A stretch of 49,579 nt of DNA, taken from assembly GCA_018812265.1 (NCBI GenBank), contig JAHJDG010000166.1, positions 1-49,579 of the forward strand, given 5' to 3'. The stretch is from a bacterium (GTDB lineage Bacteria; Electryoneota; RPQS01). This document shows, piece by piece, positions 27,301-34,211 of the stretch. Every line of letters begins with the position of its first letter. Position 1 is the stretch's first letter. The position numbers were made by a program, and so were the translations under genes. Under the pieces are notes generated by a model, which was not told where the DNA came from, did no database searches, and worked only from the letters and a program-made list of their open reading frames with translations.

Positions 27301-27496
27301 TGACGAGGACCCGGTGGTCTGGGACGAGGCGCTGTGGCGACTCGATGAAGATCATCTCGAACGCATGAAGAAAATCCTGAGCCGGCTGAGTGCGGATCGT
27401 CAGGTGATTTTGCTCACGCGCCAGTCCGAATTCGAAAGCTGGGGGCCGTCCGTCCGCATCGGCGAAGAAAGCAGGAAGGGCGCTCGCCGCACATAA
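24350..27496 (+). CDS. SMC/YhaN-like ATPase with a membrane hairpin
   Basis: The protein has 1048 residues from GTG 24350, preceded by a GAGGAA ribosome site. Walker A is VVGPNGSGKS (residues 32-41). Two long coiled-coil blocks follow, and between them at about 497-540 lies a pair of hydrophobic helices (LGAVGAMVTGGVGFALGTYL and VGIILALAASGVTLLGL). The C-terminal half-site has an ABC-type signature LSDGTQDILLLAARL (about 960-975) and a Walker B PVVWDEALWRLDEDH near 990. This layout recalls the YhaN family of SbcC/Rad50-like ATPases, where a membrane hairpin replaces the hinge. It has no YhaO/SbcD nuclease partner nearby. It may act on DNA or the membrane; its function is not known from sequence. 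Confidence 0.8.
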   Translation: MKLLRVAVGPHPHVSLLFPTAQQQTMYEPLVVVGPNGSGKSLLVMGLLAALADDANRPKWLDALREGGLGEVEVVYAVGDDIIRFVRHLTTDNATTNLERLIEFPTGGNGRPQPHSIKLPNEVAGEMEVFRTSRLFPLVHVLLGGRAMLPADSILREAAVEVVCSSVDTELAGWLARERQLTGDAESAGSLAASLSEVEAAERELHRVEALWQVLERDQDRRKELEGQLAQTRNERKVLVAEAEEVAQLCALSERARRLETWLSEIERDSEKVAELRRRHSELQTRLDVLEAKFRGAPENLPDLLDEYERCRARESELADRLKSLTGNRETQKTRLEQVRLELARLESPRDVTAELETAREEAARLNNELTELLRGRIELVRKREGAHQRLQQEFAPFLELEGPARKALDELVTLDPAQLVESAVPQPDSATRQREIRGEEIRAHLRDRYAGFENLPDQTAERLRDLFQARAAVFSFTADLEAIVRQREELRRKVRPWLGAVGAMVTGGVGFALGTYLSGWEVGIILALAASGVTLLGLRSVQRRVEADLESVAQAEAMLRQRIAAAGDKVARLERVLAPLAEITTLEGALARLAEHQRYRAELDGIAFDADLHGTTHTHPLSPTLRRILEHLPPELSDTPLKVIRKLYESYLQLAKSARELDDRWERYSDGGSHVLQIRELEDQVSRLNRKQSELTERSQRARELFESRKAALASEADELARAVSRDASAAVASELEQTTGRIAELDQLTGALLSKADAAILREEWRERETLRTKLREVRNELSVGQSHDELRAREGLLREEAAEARQKLSARDPLYLHQGNTAEYSAKYQVQRRTLQEAIESCNQRESAAQRERDAIDTDSRIAALAEEPDLKELRRLLAEHKLRVEEIQRDLTTTRELVASIRSEREQRVRNIGSELQENMDRIVCELTEKRFRSVRIQEGEWIAAAGDGQPRRLTSLSDGTQDILLLAARLGILFTLKGSDEDPVVWDEALWRLDEDHLERMKKILSRLSADRQVILLTRQSEFESWGPSVRIGEESRKGARRT

Positions 27497-27519
27497 AGAC
27501 ATGCGCTACTGAAGCTGGA

Positions 27520-27550
27520 GAAGCCGCTCGACCGATAGTCGAGCGGCTTC
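27520..27550. terminator. Hairpin between convergent genes
   Basis: A perfect 13-bp stem GAAGCCGCTCGAC/GTCGAGCGGCTTC (27520-27532 with 27538-27550) has a 5-base loop. It lies 23 bases after the ATPase gene and 30 bases from the PrpD gene end. The T tracts are weak, but it could serve both strands. Confidence 0.7.
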
Positions 27551-27580
27551 TTCATGTACGGAACTCTTTTTATTCTTCGA

Positions 27581-28957
27581 CTATCCGATGTCGCATCGCG
27601 TCGCGGTCATCAGTTCACCGATAGCGCCGATTTTTTCGAGGTGGAATACCTTGTCGCGCAACGACGCTCTCGCCTTGTCGGAGAGCTTATCCTCGGTCAG
27701 ACCGAGAACTTTCCGGTCAACCTCCTCGTCCGTCATCGGGGAACGCGGATCGCCCTTCGGCCAGTCGAGATGTTTCGTGAGCTTTTTCCCGTCCGTGAGC
27801 GTGATCGTCACGTTGCACGGCTGCACCTTCGGAAATTGCTTTTCAAACGTCGGTTCCGCGCGAACCTTGATCTTCGGCAGCGTCTCCCGAATCTGGGGAT
27901 GGAAGAGATACTCTTCCTCGAAGATATCCGTCGTTACGCGTCGCAGTACGATCGCCGCCGCCAGACAGTAGGGCAGCGAATGATCGGCGGTCTCGCGGGT
28001 GGTGGGGTTGTACTTGGACGGATCGGACAGAATATCGGCGGCCTTGCTGAGCGTATCAATGTCCACCTGTACGATCTGATCGGGCGACAGATCGTTCTCC
28101 ATGACAAGCTGCAGCACTCCCGAGATCGGGGCGTGGGTCAGCGCTTCGGTGGGAAACGCTTTCATGCCGCACTGCAGAACCTGCCAGCTCTGTCCCAGTC
28201 CGTCGGTAAACCGTCCCAGATCCCATTCCGGTCCCAGGCACTGCATCAGCCCTTCTTTTCCGTCAATTACGTGGGCCGGTCCGTGATAGCCCTTTTCCGC
28301 AAGCATTGCCGCGATCACGCCGCTCTGGGTCGCCATCGGATCTACGGTGTTTTTCATCATCGTCAGCTTGCCCGCCGTCACGCAACCCAGGGTCATGGAG
28401 TGCGAAGCCGAGATGCCCATCGCATGGGTCAGTTGCTCCGCGTTCAGCCCCATCATCTTTCCCGCCACCAGCGGCGATACGAAGGCGGTCAGCGACGCGT
28501 GATGCCACTTGCGCTCGCGAATCCCCGGAACCGCGGCCTGACAAAACCGCATTTCGAATTCGTAGGCCAGAGCGATGCCGAGAATCAAGTCCTTTCCCGT
28601 CTTATTCCGGGCTTCGCCGACGCTCAGCGCGGCGGGAATAATGTCCGAGGGATGACTCGGGTCTTGATTCCAGTAGATGTCGTTGTAATCGAGGGCTCGA
28701 ATGAGCAGCGCGTTCACCAGACTGGTGTGGGCCGCCGGAGCGCGCTCTCCGGTTCCGATCACCGTGGATTCCTGGGGACCGCCCAAGTCGCGCATGAACT
28801 CGCGCATCATCGAAGCGTCCCGCGTGTTCAGGCCGCCGTACGCGCAGCCTAGCGAATCCCACAGGAATCTCTTCACCTCGTAGATCGCTTCCGCCGACAA
28901 ATCCGCGTATTTTACGCGGGCCGTGAAATCCGCCAGTTGCTCCGCAAGGGTTGCCAA
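27581..28957 (-). CDS. MmgE/PrpD family protein
   Basis: The protein has 458 residues from TTG 28957, chosen because AGGAGG sits four bases upstream and the family domain starts at once (TLAEQLADFTARV). Landmarks are VKRFLWDSLGCAYGGL, NALLIRALDYNDIYW and HPSDIIPAALSVGEA in the all-helical N-domain, and HHASLTAFVSPLVAGKMMGL. The C-terminal small domain contains TADHSLPYCLAAAIVL. The family includes 2-methylcitrate dehydratase (PrpD), cis-aconitate decarboxylase and uncharacterised members; PrpD itself works in propionate breakdown. No prpB/prpC genes are nearby, so the substrate is open. It follows the membrane methyltransferase-like gene by eight bases, implying an operon. Confidence 0.88.
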   Translation of the reverse strand: MATLAEQLADFTARVKYADLSAEAIYEVKRFLWDSLGCAYGGLNTRDASMMREFMRDLGGPQESTVIGTGERAPAAHTSLVNALLIRALDYNDIYWNQDPSHPSDIIPAALSVGEARNKTGKDLILGIALAYEFEMRFCQAAVPGIRERKWHHASLTAFVSPLVAGKMMGLNAEQLTHAMGISASHSMTLGCVTAGKLTMMKNTVDPMATQSGVIAAMLAEKGYHGPAHVIDGKEGLMQCLGPEWDLGRFTDGLGQSWQVLQCGMKAFPTEALTHAPISGVLQLVMENDLSPDQIVQVDIDTLSKAADILSDPSKYNPTTRETADHSLPYCLAAAIVLRRVTTDIFEEEYLFHPQIRETLPKIKVRAEPTFEKQFPKVQPCNVTITLTDGKKLTKHLDWPKGDPRSPMTDEEVDRKVLGLTEDKLSDKARASLRDKVFHLEKIGAIGELMTATRCDIG

Positions 28958-28965
28958 GTTGCCTC

Positions 28966-29607
28966 CTATGGCGTGAATTGTCTGAAGAAAAGTATTTCCA
29001 AATCCGCTTTCGTGATAAAGGCCAGAATCGCCAGGAGTCCGACGAGTAATGTGCCGCTCTCCGCGCGCAGCGCCGCCAGAAGTCTCACGCTCCCGCGCGT
29101 CTTCAGATAGCAATCGGGATGCAGCATCCGGCTCCACGAAAACCAGCGCGGGACGATGTGGCAATAATCTTCATAGGTCTTCCCGTACAGATGCCGGAGG
29201 GTCTCCTCTTCCCATTCGATGACCAGAGCCAGAACGAGCAATCCGCCAATCAGAGTTACCAGCACAAACCACGGCATCCGCGACATCATCGCAATTCCCA
29301 GTGCAATCGCCGCTTCGCCGAGATAGGCCGGATTGCGCGAGATCGCATAGGGTCCGTTGGTGATGAGTCCGTGGGAGCGACCGGGATCGTGCGCCTCGCG
29401 GTGACTGATAAACGTGGAACACACGATCCGCAGCAGCGTGCCGAAGAGAATGCCGGCGGCGCCGGCAACCATCATGAAGTTTCCTCGGCCGGCCGGCCAC
29501 ACTCGAACATCGAAAAAGAGTCCAATCGCCAGGAGAGGAACCAGTCCCCAGCCGCGATGACGATGGAGCCACTCGCCTAAAATTCGCCGGTGATCAGTGG
29601 TGAACAC
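28966..29607 (-). CDS. Isoprenylcysteine carboxyl methyltransferase-like membrane protein
   Basis: The 213-residue integral membrane protein has about four or five hydrophobic helices. It carries the ICMT/phospholipid-methyltransferase signature HGLITNGPYAISRNPAYLGE, then EWEEETLRHLYGKTYEDYCHIVPRW with the conserved acidic and Tyr residues that help bind SAM. Bacterial members methylate small lipids or unknown membrane substrates; protein prenylation is not expected here. It is the first gene of a two-gene unit with the MmgE/PrpD gene. The start ATG at 29607 has no strong ribosome site, and a later start is possible. Confidence 0.85.
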   Translation of the reverse strand: MFTTDHRRILGEWLHRHRGWGLVPLLAIGLFFDVRVWPAGRGNFMMVAGAAGILFGTLLRIVCSTFISHREAHDPGRSHGLITNGPYAISRNPAYLGEAAIALGIAMMSRMPWFVLVTLIGGLLVLALVIEWEEETLRHLYGKTYEDYCHIVPRWFSWSRMLHPDCYLKTRGSVRLLAALRAESGTLLVGLLAILAFITKADLEILFFRQFTP

Positions 29608-30278
29608 GCTTCGGTCTCGTGCTGCTCTGGTGATGAAAACGAATCAAAGAGTGGATTCGGATCGTTGTGTGAGACGCGCAACGGAAGGAATTATGCCTTC
29701 CTTGCCTCCCACTTGCGGCAAAAGGACGCGCCGATGCCCCGGTTTTCAATATTGATAATCCTCGTCCATGCGGTCGAATTCTTGCGGATTGCAACTATGC
29801 ACGACCATTCGGATCGGAACACCGTGAATCCCTTTGCCGATTCACGGTTTGCTCCCAACCGGGAGGGTGAACACGCCGCCCTAAAAGGCTGTAGGAGCCG
29901 CTTGTCCTATGATTAAGCCGGTGATCCCTCGACGTTCGTCCGTTAGAAGTGATGTGCTATCGCCAAGCGCACAGTAGAATGGATTGTCTGTGTGCCCATA
30001 CGTAGCATTTGCGATAGTGCGCCGTGTAAGACGCTGTTGCCACTCAACAACGTTACGTATGTTGTCGTCCGTTGGCGCAATCCGGTCTCGGTTTTGCTTA
30101 GTCTCTGGTGGCGGCGGACGAAAGCGACCCGGTTGTTTGCGGGCGCAATGTCAAGCTCCGCCCGCCGCATGGAATGGGCGACAACGCCCCATAGGATAGT
30201 CAGAAAGTCCCGAAGCACCGGGATGTACGAGAAAAGACAGCGGATGAAAGAGATCAGCCACAGGAAGGAAGTCAGACC
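29608..30278. other. 671-bp spacer between divergent units
   Basis: It contains one clear structure: ACCGTGAATC (29821-29830) and GATTCACGGT (29839-29848), a perfect 10-bp stem with an 8-base loop and only three T residues after it. Frames of up to about 150 codons cross the region on both strands but have no recognisable domain or good ribosome site. I see no RNA gene or mobile element. Confidence 0.5.
29821..29848. other. Perfect 10-bp inverted repeat, role unclear
   Basis: The arms ACCGTGAATC and GATTCACGGT flank an 8-base loop CCTTTGCC. It could be a weak terminator on the plus strand, though no gene is established just upstream, or a binding or structural site. Confidence 0.4.
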
Positions 30279-31076
30279 GTGATTCGAATCAACTCCCAAC
30301 CGCAGGACCCCCACGCGAAGCCCGCCACGAAACCACCGGAGGACGTGCAGGGGCAGGATCTCCAGATGGTTGATCTGGCCTTCCTGGGGTCTCTGATCCC
30401 GGGGATCGTGCACAACCTCGCCACGCCCATGTCGGGAGTGCTGGGGGCGACTCAGCTACTGGAAAACCGAATCGCCAGCCTGGTGGAGTCCGTCCGAAGC
30501 ATTCAGGATTTGGACGATGACCGGCGAACCGAGCTGCTGAACCTTTCCGACCGCAACCGCGCCAGCGTGGATATCCTCGCCCGTAACGCACGTCATCTGG
30601 CCGACATCCTTCAGGTCGTGGTTCAGCGTCTGACCCGTAGCAGTGCGGCAACCAAAGGGTCTTATTGTCTCAACGAGCTTCTGCAGAACGAACTACATTT
30701 CCTGGAAGCCAACCTGACCTTCAAGCACAAGGTGAAAAAACAGGTGTCGCTCGCCCCCAACCTCCCGGCGGCGAAATGCGTCTATGCGCACGTGGTGGGC
30801 GTCATAGATGAATTCGTCACCTGCGTCCTGGGGATCCACGACTCGAATCAGGGGCCGCTCGAGATGGAGTTCGCGACGGAGAGCGCGGATTCACACGTGT
30901 GCTTGAACCTGACGGCGAGATTTGCTCCCCGTAATCCCGTCGAGTCGCTTGCGGGAACCATGTTCGAGGTTCATTTGACTCGGCTCGATGCGGACGGCTG
31001 GGACGTGGACTGGGACAACGCCGGCGGGAATCAACGACTGCGTCTGTGTTGTCCGCTCGGGCAGGCTAAGGCTTGA
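30279..31076 (+). CDS. Histidine-kinase-like DHp protein without an ATP-binding domain
   Basis: The protein has 265 residues from GTG 30279, with AGGAAGGAA upstream. Residues about 34-60 read LAFLGSLIPGIVHNLATPMSGVLGATQLLE. This is an H-box of the two-component kinase dimerisation domain with His45 as the likely phosphorylated residue. A second helix with a leucine pattern follows at about 85-115. The C-terminal half, where a HATPase domain would be, lacks the N-box asparagine, the DxGxG box and the G2 loop. It therefore may be a phosphotransferase like Spo0B or ChpT, which keep only the fold. No sensor domain, signal peptide or response regulator is adjacent. Function is inferred. Confidence 0.7.
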   Translation: MIRINSQPQDPHAKPATKPPEDVQGQDLQMVDLAFLGSLIPGIVHNLATPMSGVLGATQLLENRIASLVESVRSIQDLDDDRRTELLNLSDRNRASVDILARNARHLADILQVVVQRLTRSSAATKGSYCLNELLQNELHFLEANLTFKHKVKKQVSLAPNLPAAKCVYAHVVGVIDEFVTCVLGIHDSNQGPLEMEFATESADSHVCLNLTARFAPRNPVESLAGTMFEVHLTRLDADGWDVDWDNAGGNQRLRLCCPLGQAKA

Positions 31077-31127
31077 TTCCGTCGCAATCTTTCCGTACCT
31101 TGAGGTGATCGGATTCCGACCACCGCA

Positions 31128-31155
31128 ACCATCGAGACCTGCGGGTCTCGATGGT
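31128..31155 (+). terminator. Terminator-like hairpin after the DHp protein gene
   Basis: A perfect 12-bp stem ACCATCGAGACC/GGTCTCGATGGT (31128-31139 with 31144-31155) closes on the tetraloop TGCG. It starts 52 bases after the stop. The following GTTTC is only weakly T-rich. Confidence 0.65.
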
Positions 31156-31214
31156 GTTTCGGGGTGTTCGGTGCAATTGACATCAACGACGATCCGTCAT
31201 TCCCCCGCGACGCT

Positions 31215-32087
31215 ATGCCCGAGATTCCGCGTTCCTGTTTCGCCCACGCCCGCTCGCTCTCGCTCGAGACCGAGCTGGCCCTGGAAGCCGCTCGCCGCGG
31301 CGGAGAAGTCTTGCGATCCCACTGGATGCGACTTCAGAGTGACCAGATTCGTGAGAAGGGCAAAGGAGATCTCGTCACGTCAGCCGATCTGGCGGCGGAA
31401 GAAGAGATCACTTCGTTTCTGCGACGCGAAACTCCCGAGGCGGCCGTCATTTCCGAGGAAGGGACCAACTACGGAGGATCGCAACACGTCTGGTACGTGG
31501 ATCCCCTCGACGGCACCACCAATTTCGTTCAGCAATTCCCCGTCTTCGCCGTCAGCATCGCGTTCGTGGAGTCCCCCGCAACGTCGGGCGATCAGGTGAA
31601 AAGTGGCGTCGTCTACAATCCCGTCAGTGGCGAAATATTCTATGCCGCTCGCGGTCGCGGAAGTTACTTGAAAGAGTCTCGTCTCACCGGCTCACCCAAG
31701 AATCACTTGGGCGACGCGGTCGTCGCAACGGGTTTCCCGCGCCGGTACCATACCGAGCTCGCCGCCTATTTGCGGGAGTTCGATCAGATCTTCCGGCAGT
31801 GCCGCGCCGTCCGCCGGGCCGGTGCCGCCGCTCTGGATCTTTGCTGGACGGCTCAGGGTATCTTCGACGCCTTCTGGGAGCATCACCTTTCGCCGTGGGA
31901 CATCGCGGCGGGAGCGCTCATCGTCGAAGAGACCGGCGGAATCTGTACCGATTTCGAGGGATCCCGCGACTTCATTCAGCGTGGCGATATCCTCGGCGCC
32001 AATCCCGCGCTACATCGCGCCTTGCTGGATATTATCCGAACTCAACGTTCCGGAGTCTCCACCGACGCGTCTGCCGCTCCCGATTGA
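31215..32087 (+). CDS. suhB: Inositol monophosphatase family enzyme
   Basis: The protein has 290 residues from ATG 31215; GTG 31164 is an in-frame alternative that adds 17 residues just past the terminator hairpin. Metal-binding motifs are ISEEGT with the first glutamate, WYVDPLDGTTNF, and the C-terminal SPWDIAAGALIVEETGG. The family dephosphorylates inositol-1-phosphate or related sugar phosphates such as histidinol phosphate and fructose-1,6-bisphosphate. The exact substrate cannot be read here. SuhB is the common bacterial name, used loosely. It appears to be a single-gene unit flanked by hairpins on both sides. Confidence 0.9.
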   Translation: MPEIPRSCFAHARSLSLETELALEAARRGGEVLRSHWMRLQSDQIREKGKGDLVTSADLAAEEEITSFLRRETPEAAVISEEGTNYGGSQHVWYVDPLDGTTNFVQQFPVFAVSIAFVESPATSGDQVKSGVVYNPVSGEIFYAARGRGSYLKESRLTGSPKNHLGDAVVATGFPRRYHTELAAYLREFDQIFRQCRAVRRAGAAALDLCWTAQGIFDAFWEHHLSPWDIAAGALIVEETGGICTDFEGSRDFIQRGDILGANPALHRALLDIIRTQRSGVSTDASAAPD

Positions 32088-32112
32088 CGCTGAAATCTTG
32101 TTCCTCTATGTC

Positions 32113-32140
32113 GAAGCCATTCGCGGAAGCGAATGGCTTC
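32113..32140. terminator. Bidirectional hairpin terminator
   Basis: A perfect 12-bp stem GAAGCCATTCGC/GCGAATGGCTTC (32113-32124 with 32129-32140) has a GGAA loop. It lies 25 bases after the phosphatase stop and 19 bases beyond the stop of the FnIII-like gene on the other strand. Confidence 0.75.
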
Positions 32141-32159
32141 TTGTCGGAGTGGCGGCAGG

Positions 32160-32810
32160 CTACTCGAGCGGCCAGATCACCTCTTCGGTGAAGCCGGTTT
32201 CATGCGAGACGCGCAAGGTCATGGGTTGGTGAGGCTCGGACGGCGGATCGAATTCGTAGATGCCCGGTTGCAGAACGTCGTCCACCAGCGCCTTTCCGGG
32301 CGGAGTCAAGACGTCGAGCTTGGTTCGGCCGGCTTCCCGAACATAGAGCGCAATTCGTTCGCCCGGAATGATGGAAGCCGGTGCGAGCTCGCGACGATCT
32401 CGCTCATGACCCTGCGTCAGCGGCGTCGCCGTAATCACAACGGGGAAAACCGATTCTGTCCGCTGGCCCACGGCCGCCAGTTTGTAGAAGTAGCTGACTC
32501 CGGGACGCGCTGATGCGTCTTGATAACTGTATTCCACGTCGCTGGCGGCGGAATGCGAGCCGATTTCCGCGAGCACCGCAAAATTGCCCACCTCCTCGTA
32601 TCCGCGATAGAGGCGAAATCCCAGAATCGTCGGCGACTGCCGGTCGAGCGTCCAGTTCAACCGCACGCCGTTTCCGCTGGTCGCGCGGGCGGTGAATACC
32701 GAGAGCACCGACGAAAGCTCGGGAACGTCGTCGAACTCAGCGGGCGCAGCGGGCGATTGCCCGGCCATCACGAAGGTCAGAACCAAAACACCAAATAGAA
32801 GTCGAATCAT
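32160..32810 (-). CDS. Secreted FnIII-like protein
   Basis: The protein has 216 residues with a clear signal peptide (LLFGVLVLTFVMAGQSPA) and a strong GGAGGGAGT ribosome site one base before the ATG. After a short linker, residues about 38-130 form a fibronectin type III-like beta domain. Its strands read VRLNWTLD, GFRLYRGYE and GVSYFYKLAAV, ending in VITATPL. The C-terminal 85 residues look like a second small beta domain of the kind found before sorting signals (IALYVREAGRTKLDVLTPPGKAL). No sorting motif is present. It is probably exported and lies 24 bp after the UMF1 transporter gene in one operon. Its role is unknown. Confidence 0.75.
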   Translation of the reverse strand: MIRLLFGVLVLTFVMAGQSPAAPAEFDDVPELSSVLSVFTARATSGNGVRLNWTLDRQSPTILGFRLYRGYEEVGNFAVLAEIGSHSAASDVEYSYQDASARPGVSYFYKLAAVGQRTESVFPVVITATPLTQGHERDRRELAPASIIPGERIALYVREAGRTKLDVLTPPGKALVDDVLQPGIYEFDPPSEPHQPMTLRVSHETGFTEEVIWPLE

Positions 32811-32834
32811 ACTCCCTCCCGCCGCGTGCGGCTG

Positions 32835-34205
32835 TCAATCCTGTGGAAATTCATGAGCGGCGCGATCCATGCGAACTTGCTCAAAACTCAGTGCCTCGAC
32901 CCGGCCTTTCTCTTCCTTGACGATCAGCAGCATGAGGAAGCCTCCTCCGAACAGAACCAGCAAGGAAAGAATGCCTTCCCGCAAACTGCCCGTCAACAGA
33001 ACGGCCAAGCCGAAGATCAGCGGGCCGACGGCGCCCGCGAATTTGCCGGAAATCCCGAAAAAGCTGAAGAACTCCGCCGATCTCCCGGGCGGAATCAAGG
33101 TTGCCTGCAAGGAGCGCGACGCCGCCTGCGATCCTCCCATGACCAGACCGGTGATGACTCCCAGAATCCAAAACTCGCGCACCGCATCGCCGAACGTTCC
33201 GAGTTTCCACGCCCATACCACCACCACCAGCCATCCGATCAGTGACGCCAAAATCGCCCGCCGTCCGCCGATCCGGTCCACCAGCCATCCGAAAAACAGC
33301 GAACCGAAAAAGCCTACGAACTGAATCACCAGAAAAAATACGATCAGATCGCTGCTCGAAAACGCCAGTTCCTGATTGGCGAAGATCGCGGCCATGACGA
33401 TAATCGTCTCGATGCCGTCATTGTAGAGCAGGAACGCGATGAAATACTTCGTGAGATTGGGCAGGTCGCGAAGCCGGCGAAAAATCTCCCCCAGCGAACC
33501 GAATGCCGCCCGCAAGTTTTGTCCGATCCTTCTCTTAATCTTTCCCTTTGCGGTGGGAACGTAGCGGAAGATCGGAATCGCGAACACCACCCACCAGATC
33601 GCCACCGAAACGAAGCAATGCTGAACGCCGAAAAATCCTTCCGGCAATCCGAGCAGTCCGGGATAGCGGAGCATGATCAGATTCACGCCGAGCAGAAGTC
33701 CGCCGCCGATATACCCCCACGCCCATCCCAGACCGGACACCTTGCCGTAGTCCTCGGGATCCGCCACGTCATAGAGCATCGCGTTATAGAACACGTTGCC
33801 GCCCGCGAAACCGATCTGCGCCACCACGAACAGAATCCCCCCCCACAGCCATTCGCCCTTGTCCACCGTGTACAGCAGCGCGGTCGAAACGACTCCCAGC
33901 CCCAGATGCAATCCGAGCATGCGCTTCTTCAGACCGGAAAGATCACTGAATGCCGCCAGAATCGGTGACGTCAACGCGATCAGAATCATGCTCGCCGCCA
34001 TGAACAGCGTGAACATCGTCGCCCCCGGCACGCGCGTCCCCCACAGCATCGTCCCTTCGCTTCCGCCCGCGACGGTTCCGGCGTAGTAGGCGTTGAAGAC
34101 CACGGCCAGAATCGTCGTGGCGAAGGCTGAGTTCGCGAAATCGTAGGTCGCCCACGCCCACACCTGACCGGGATTCCGACGGCGAAACCGGAAAAGACTC
34201 CGCAC
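32835..34205 (-). CDS. UMF1/Atg22-type MFS transporter
   Basis: The protein has 456 residues with about twelve hydrophobic helices. The N-terminal motif VWAWATYDFANSAFATTI is diagnostic of the UMF1 family of the major facilitator superfamily (the Atg22 relatives in yeast export amino acids from the vacuole). Other matches are SPILAAFSDLSGLKKRML, a loop with DG-type turns, and GSQAASRSLQATLIPPGRSAEFFSFFGISGKFAG in the C-terminal half, both typical. Bacterial substrates are largely unknown. The GTG start at 34205 has only a weak ribosome site, but lies six bases from the stop of the upstream gene, so coupling is probable. Confidence 0.88.
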   Translation of the reverse strand: MRSLFRFRRRNPGQVWAWATYDFANSAFATTILAVVFNAYYAGTVAGGSEGTMLWGTRVPGATMFTLFMAASMILIALTSPILAAFSDLSGLKKRMLGLHLGLGVVSTALLYTVDKGEWLWGGILFVVAQIGFAGGNVFYNAMLYDVADPEDYGKVSGLGWAWGYIGGGLLLGVNLIMLRYPGLLGLPEGFFGVQHCFVSVAIWWVVFAIPIFRYVPTAKGKIKRRIGQNLRAAFGSLGEIFRRLRDLPNLTKYFIAFLLYNDGIETIIVMAAIFANQELAFSSSDLIVFFLVIQFVGFFGSLFFGWLVDRIGGRRAILASLIGWLVVVVWAWKLGTFGDAVREFWILGVITGLVMGGSQAASRSLQATLIPPGRSAEFFSFFGISGKFAGAVGPLIFGLAVLLTGSLREGILSLLVLFGGGFLMLLIVKEEKGRVEALSFEQVRMDRAAHEFPQD

Positions 34206-34211
34206 GAGAGC

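Noticed and set aside
27554-28852. Plus-strand frame of 432 codons
   Set aside because: It is antisense to the MmgE/PrpD gene, which has clear family motifs and a ribosome site.
29943-30413. Minus-strand frame of 156 codons with a hydrophobic run
   Set aside because: No ribosome site or family, and it overlaps the start of the DHp protein gene, so it was not called.
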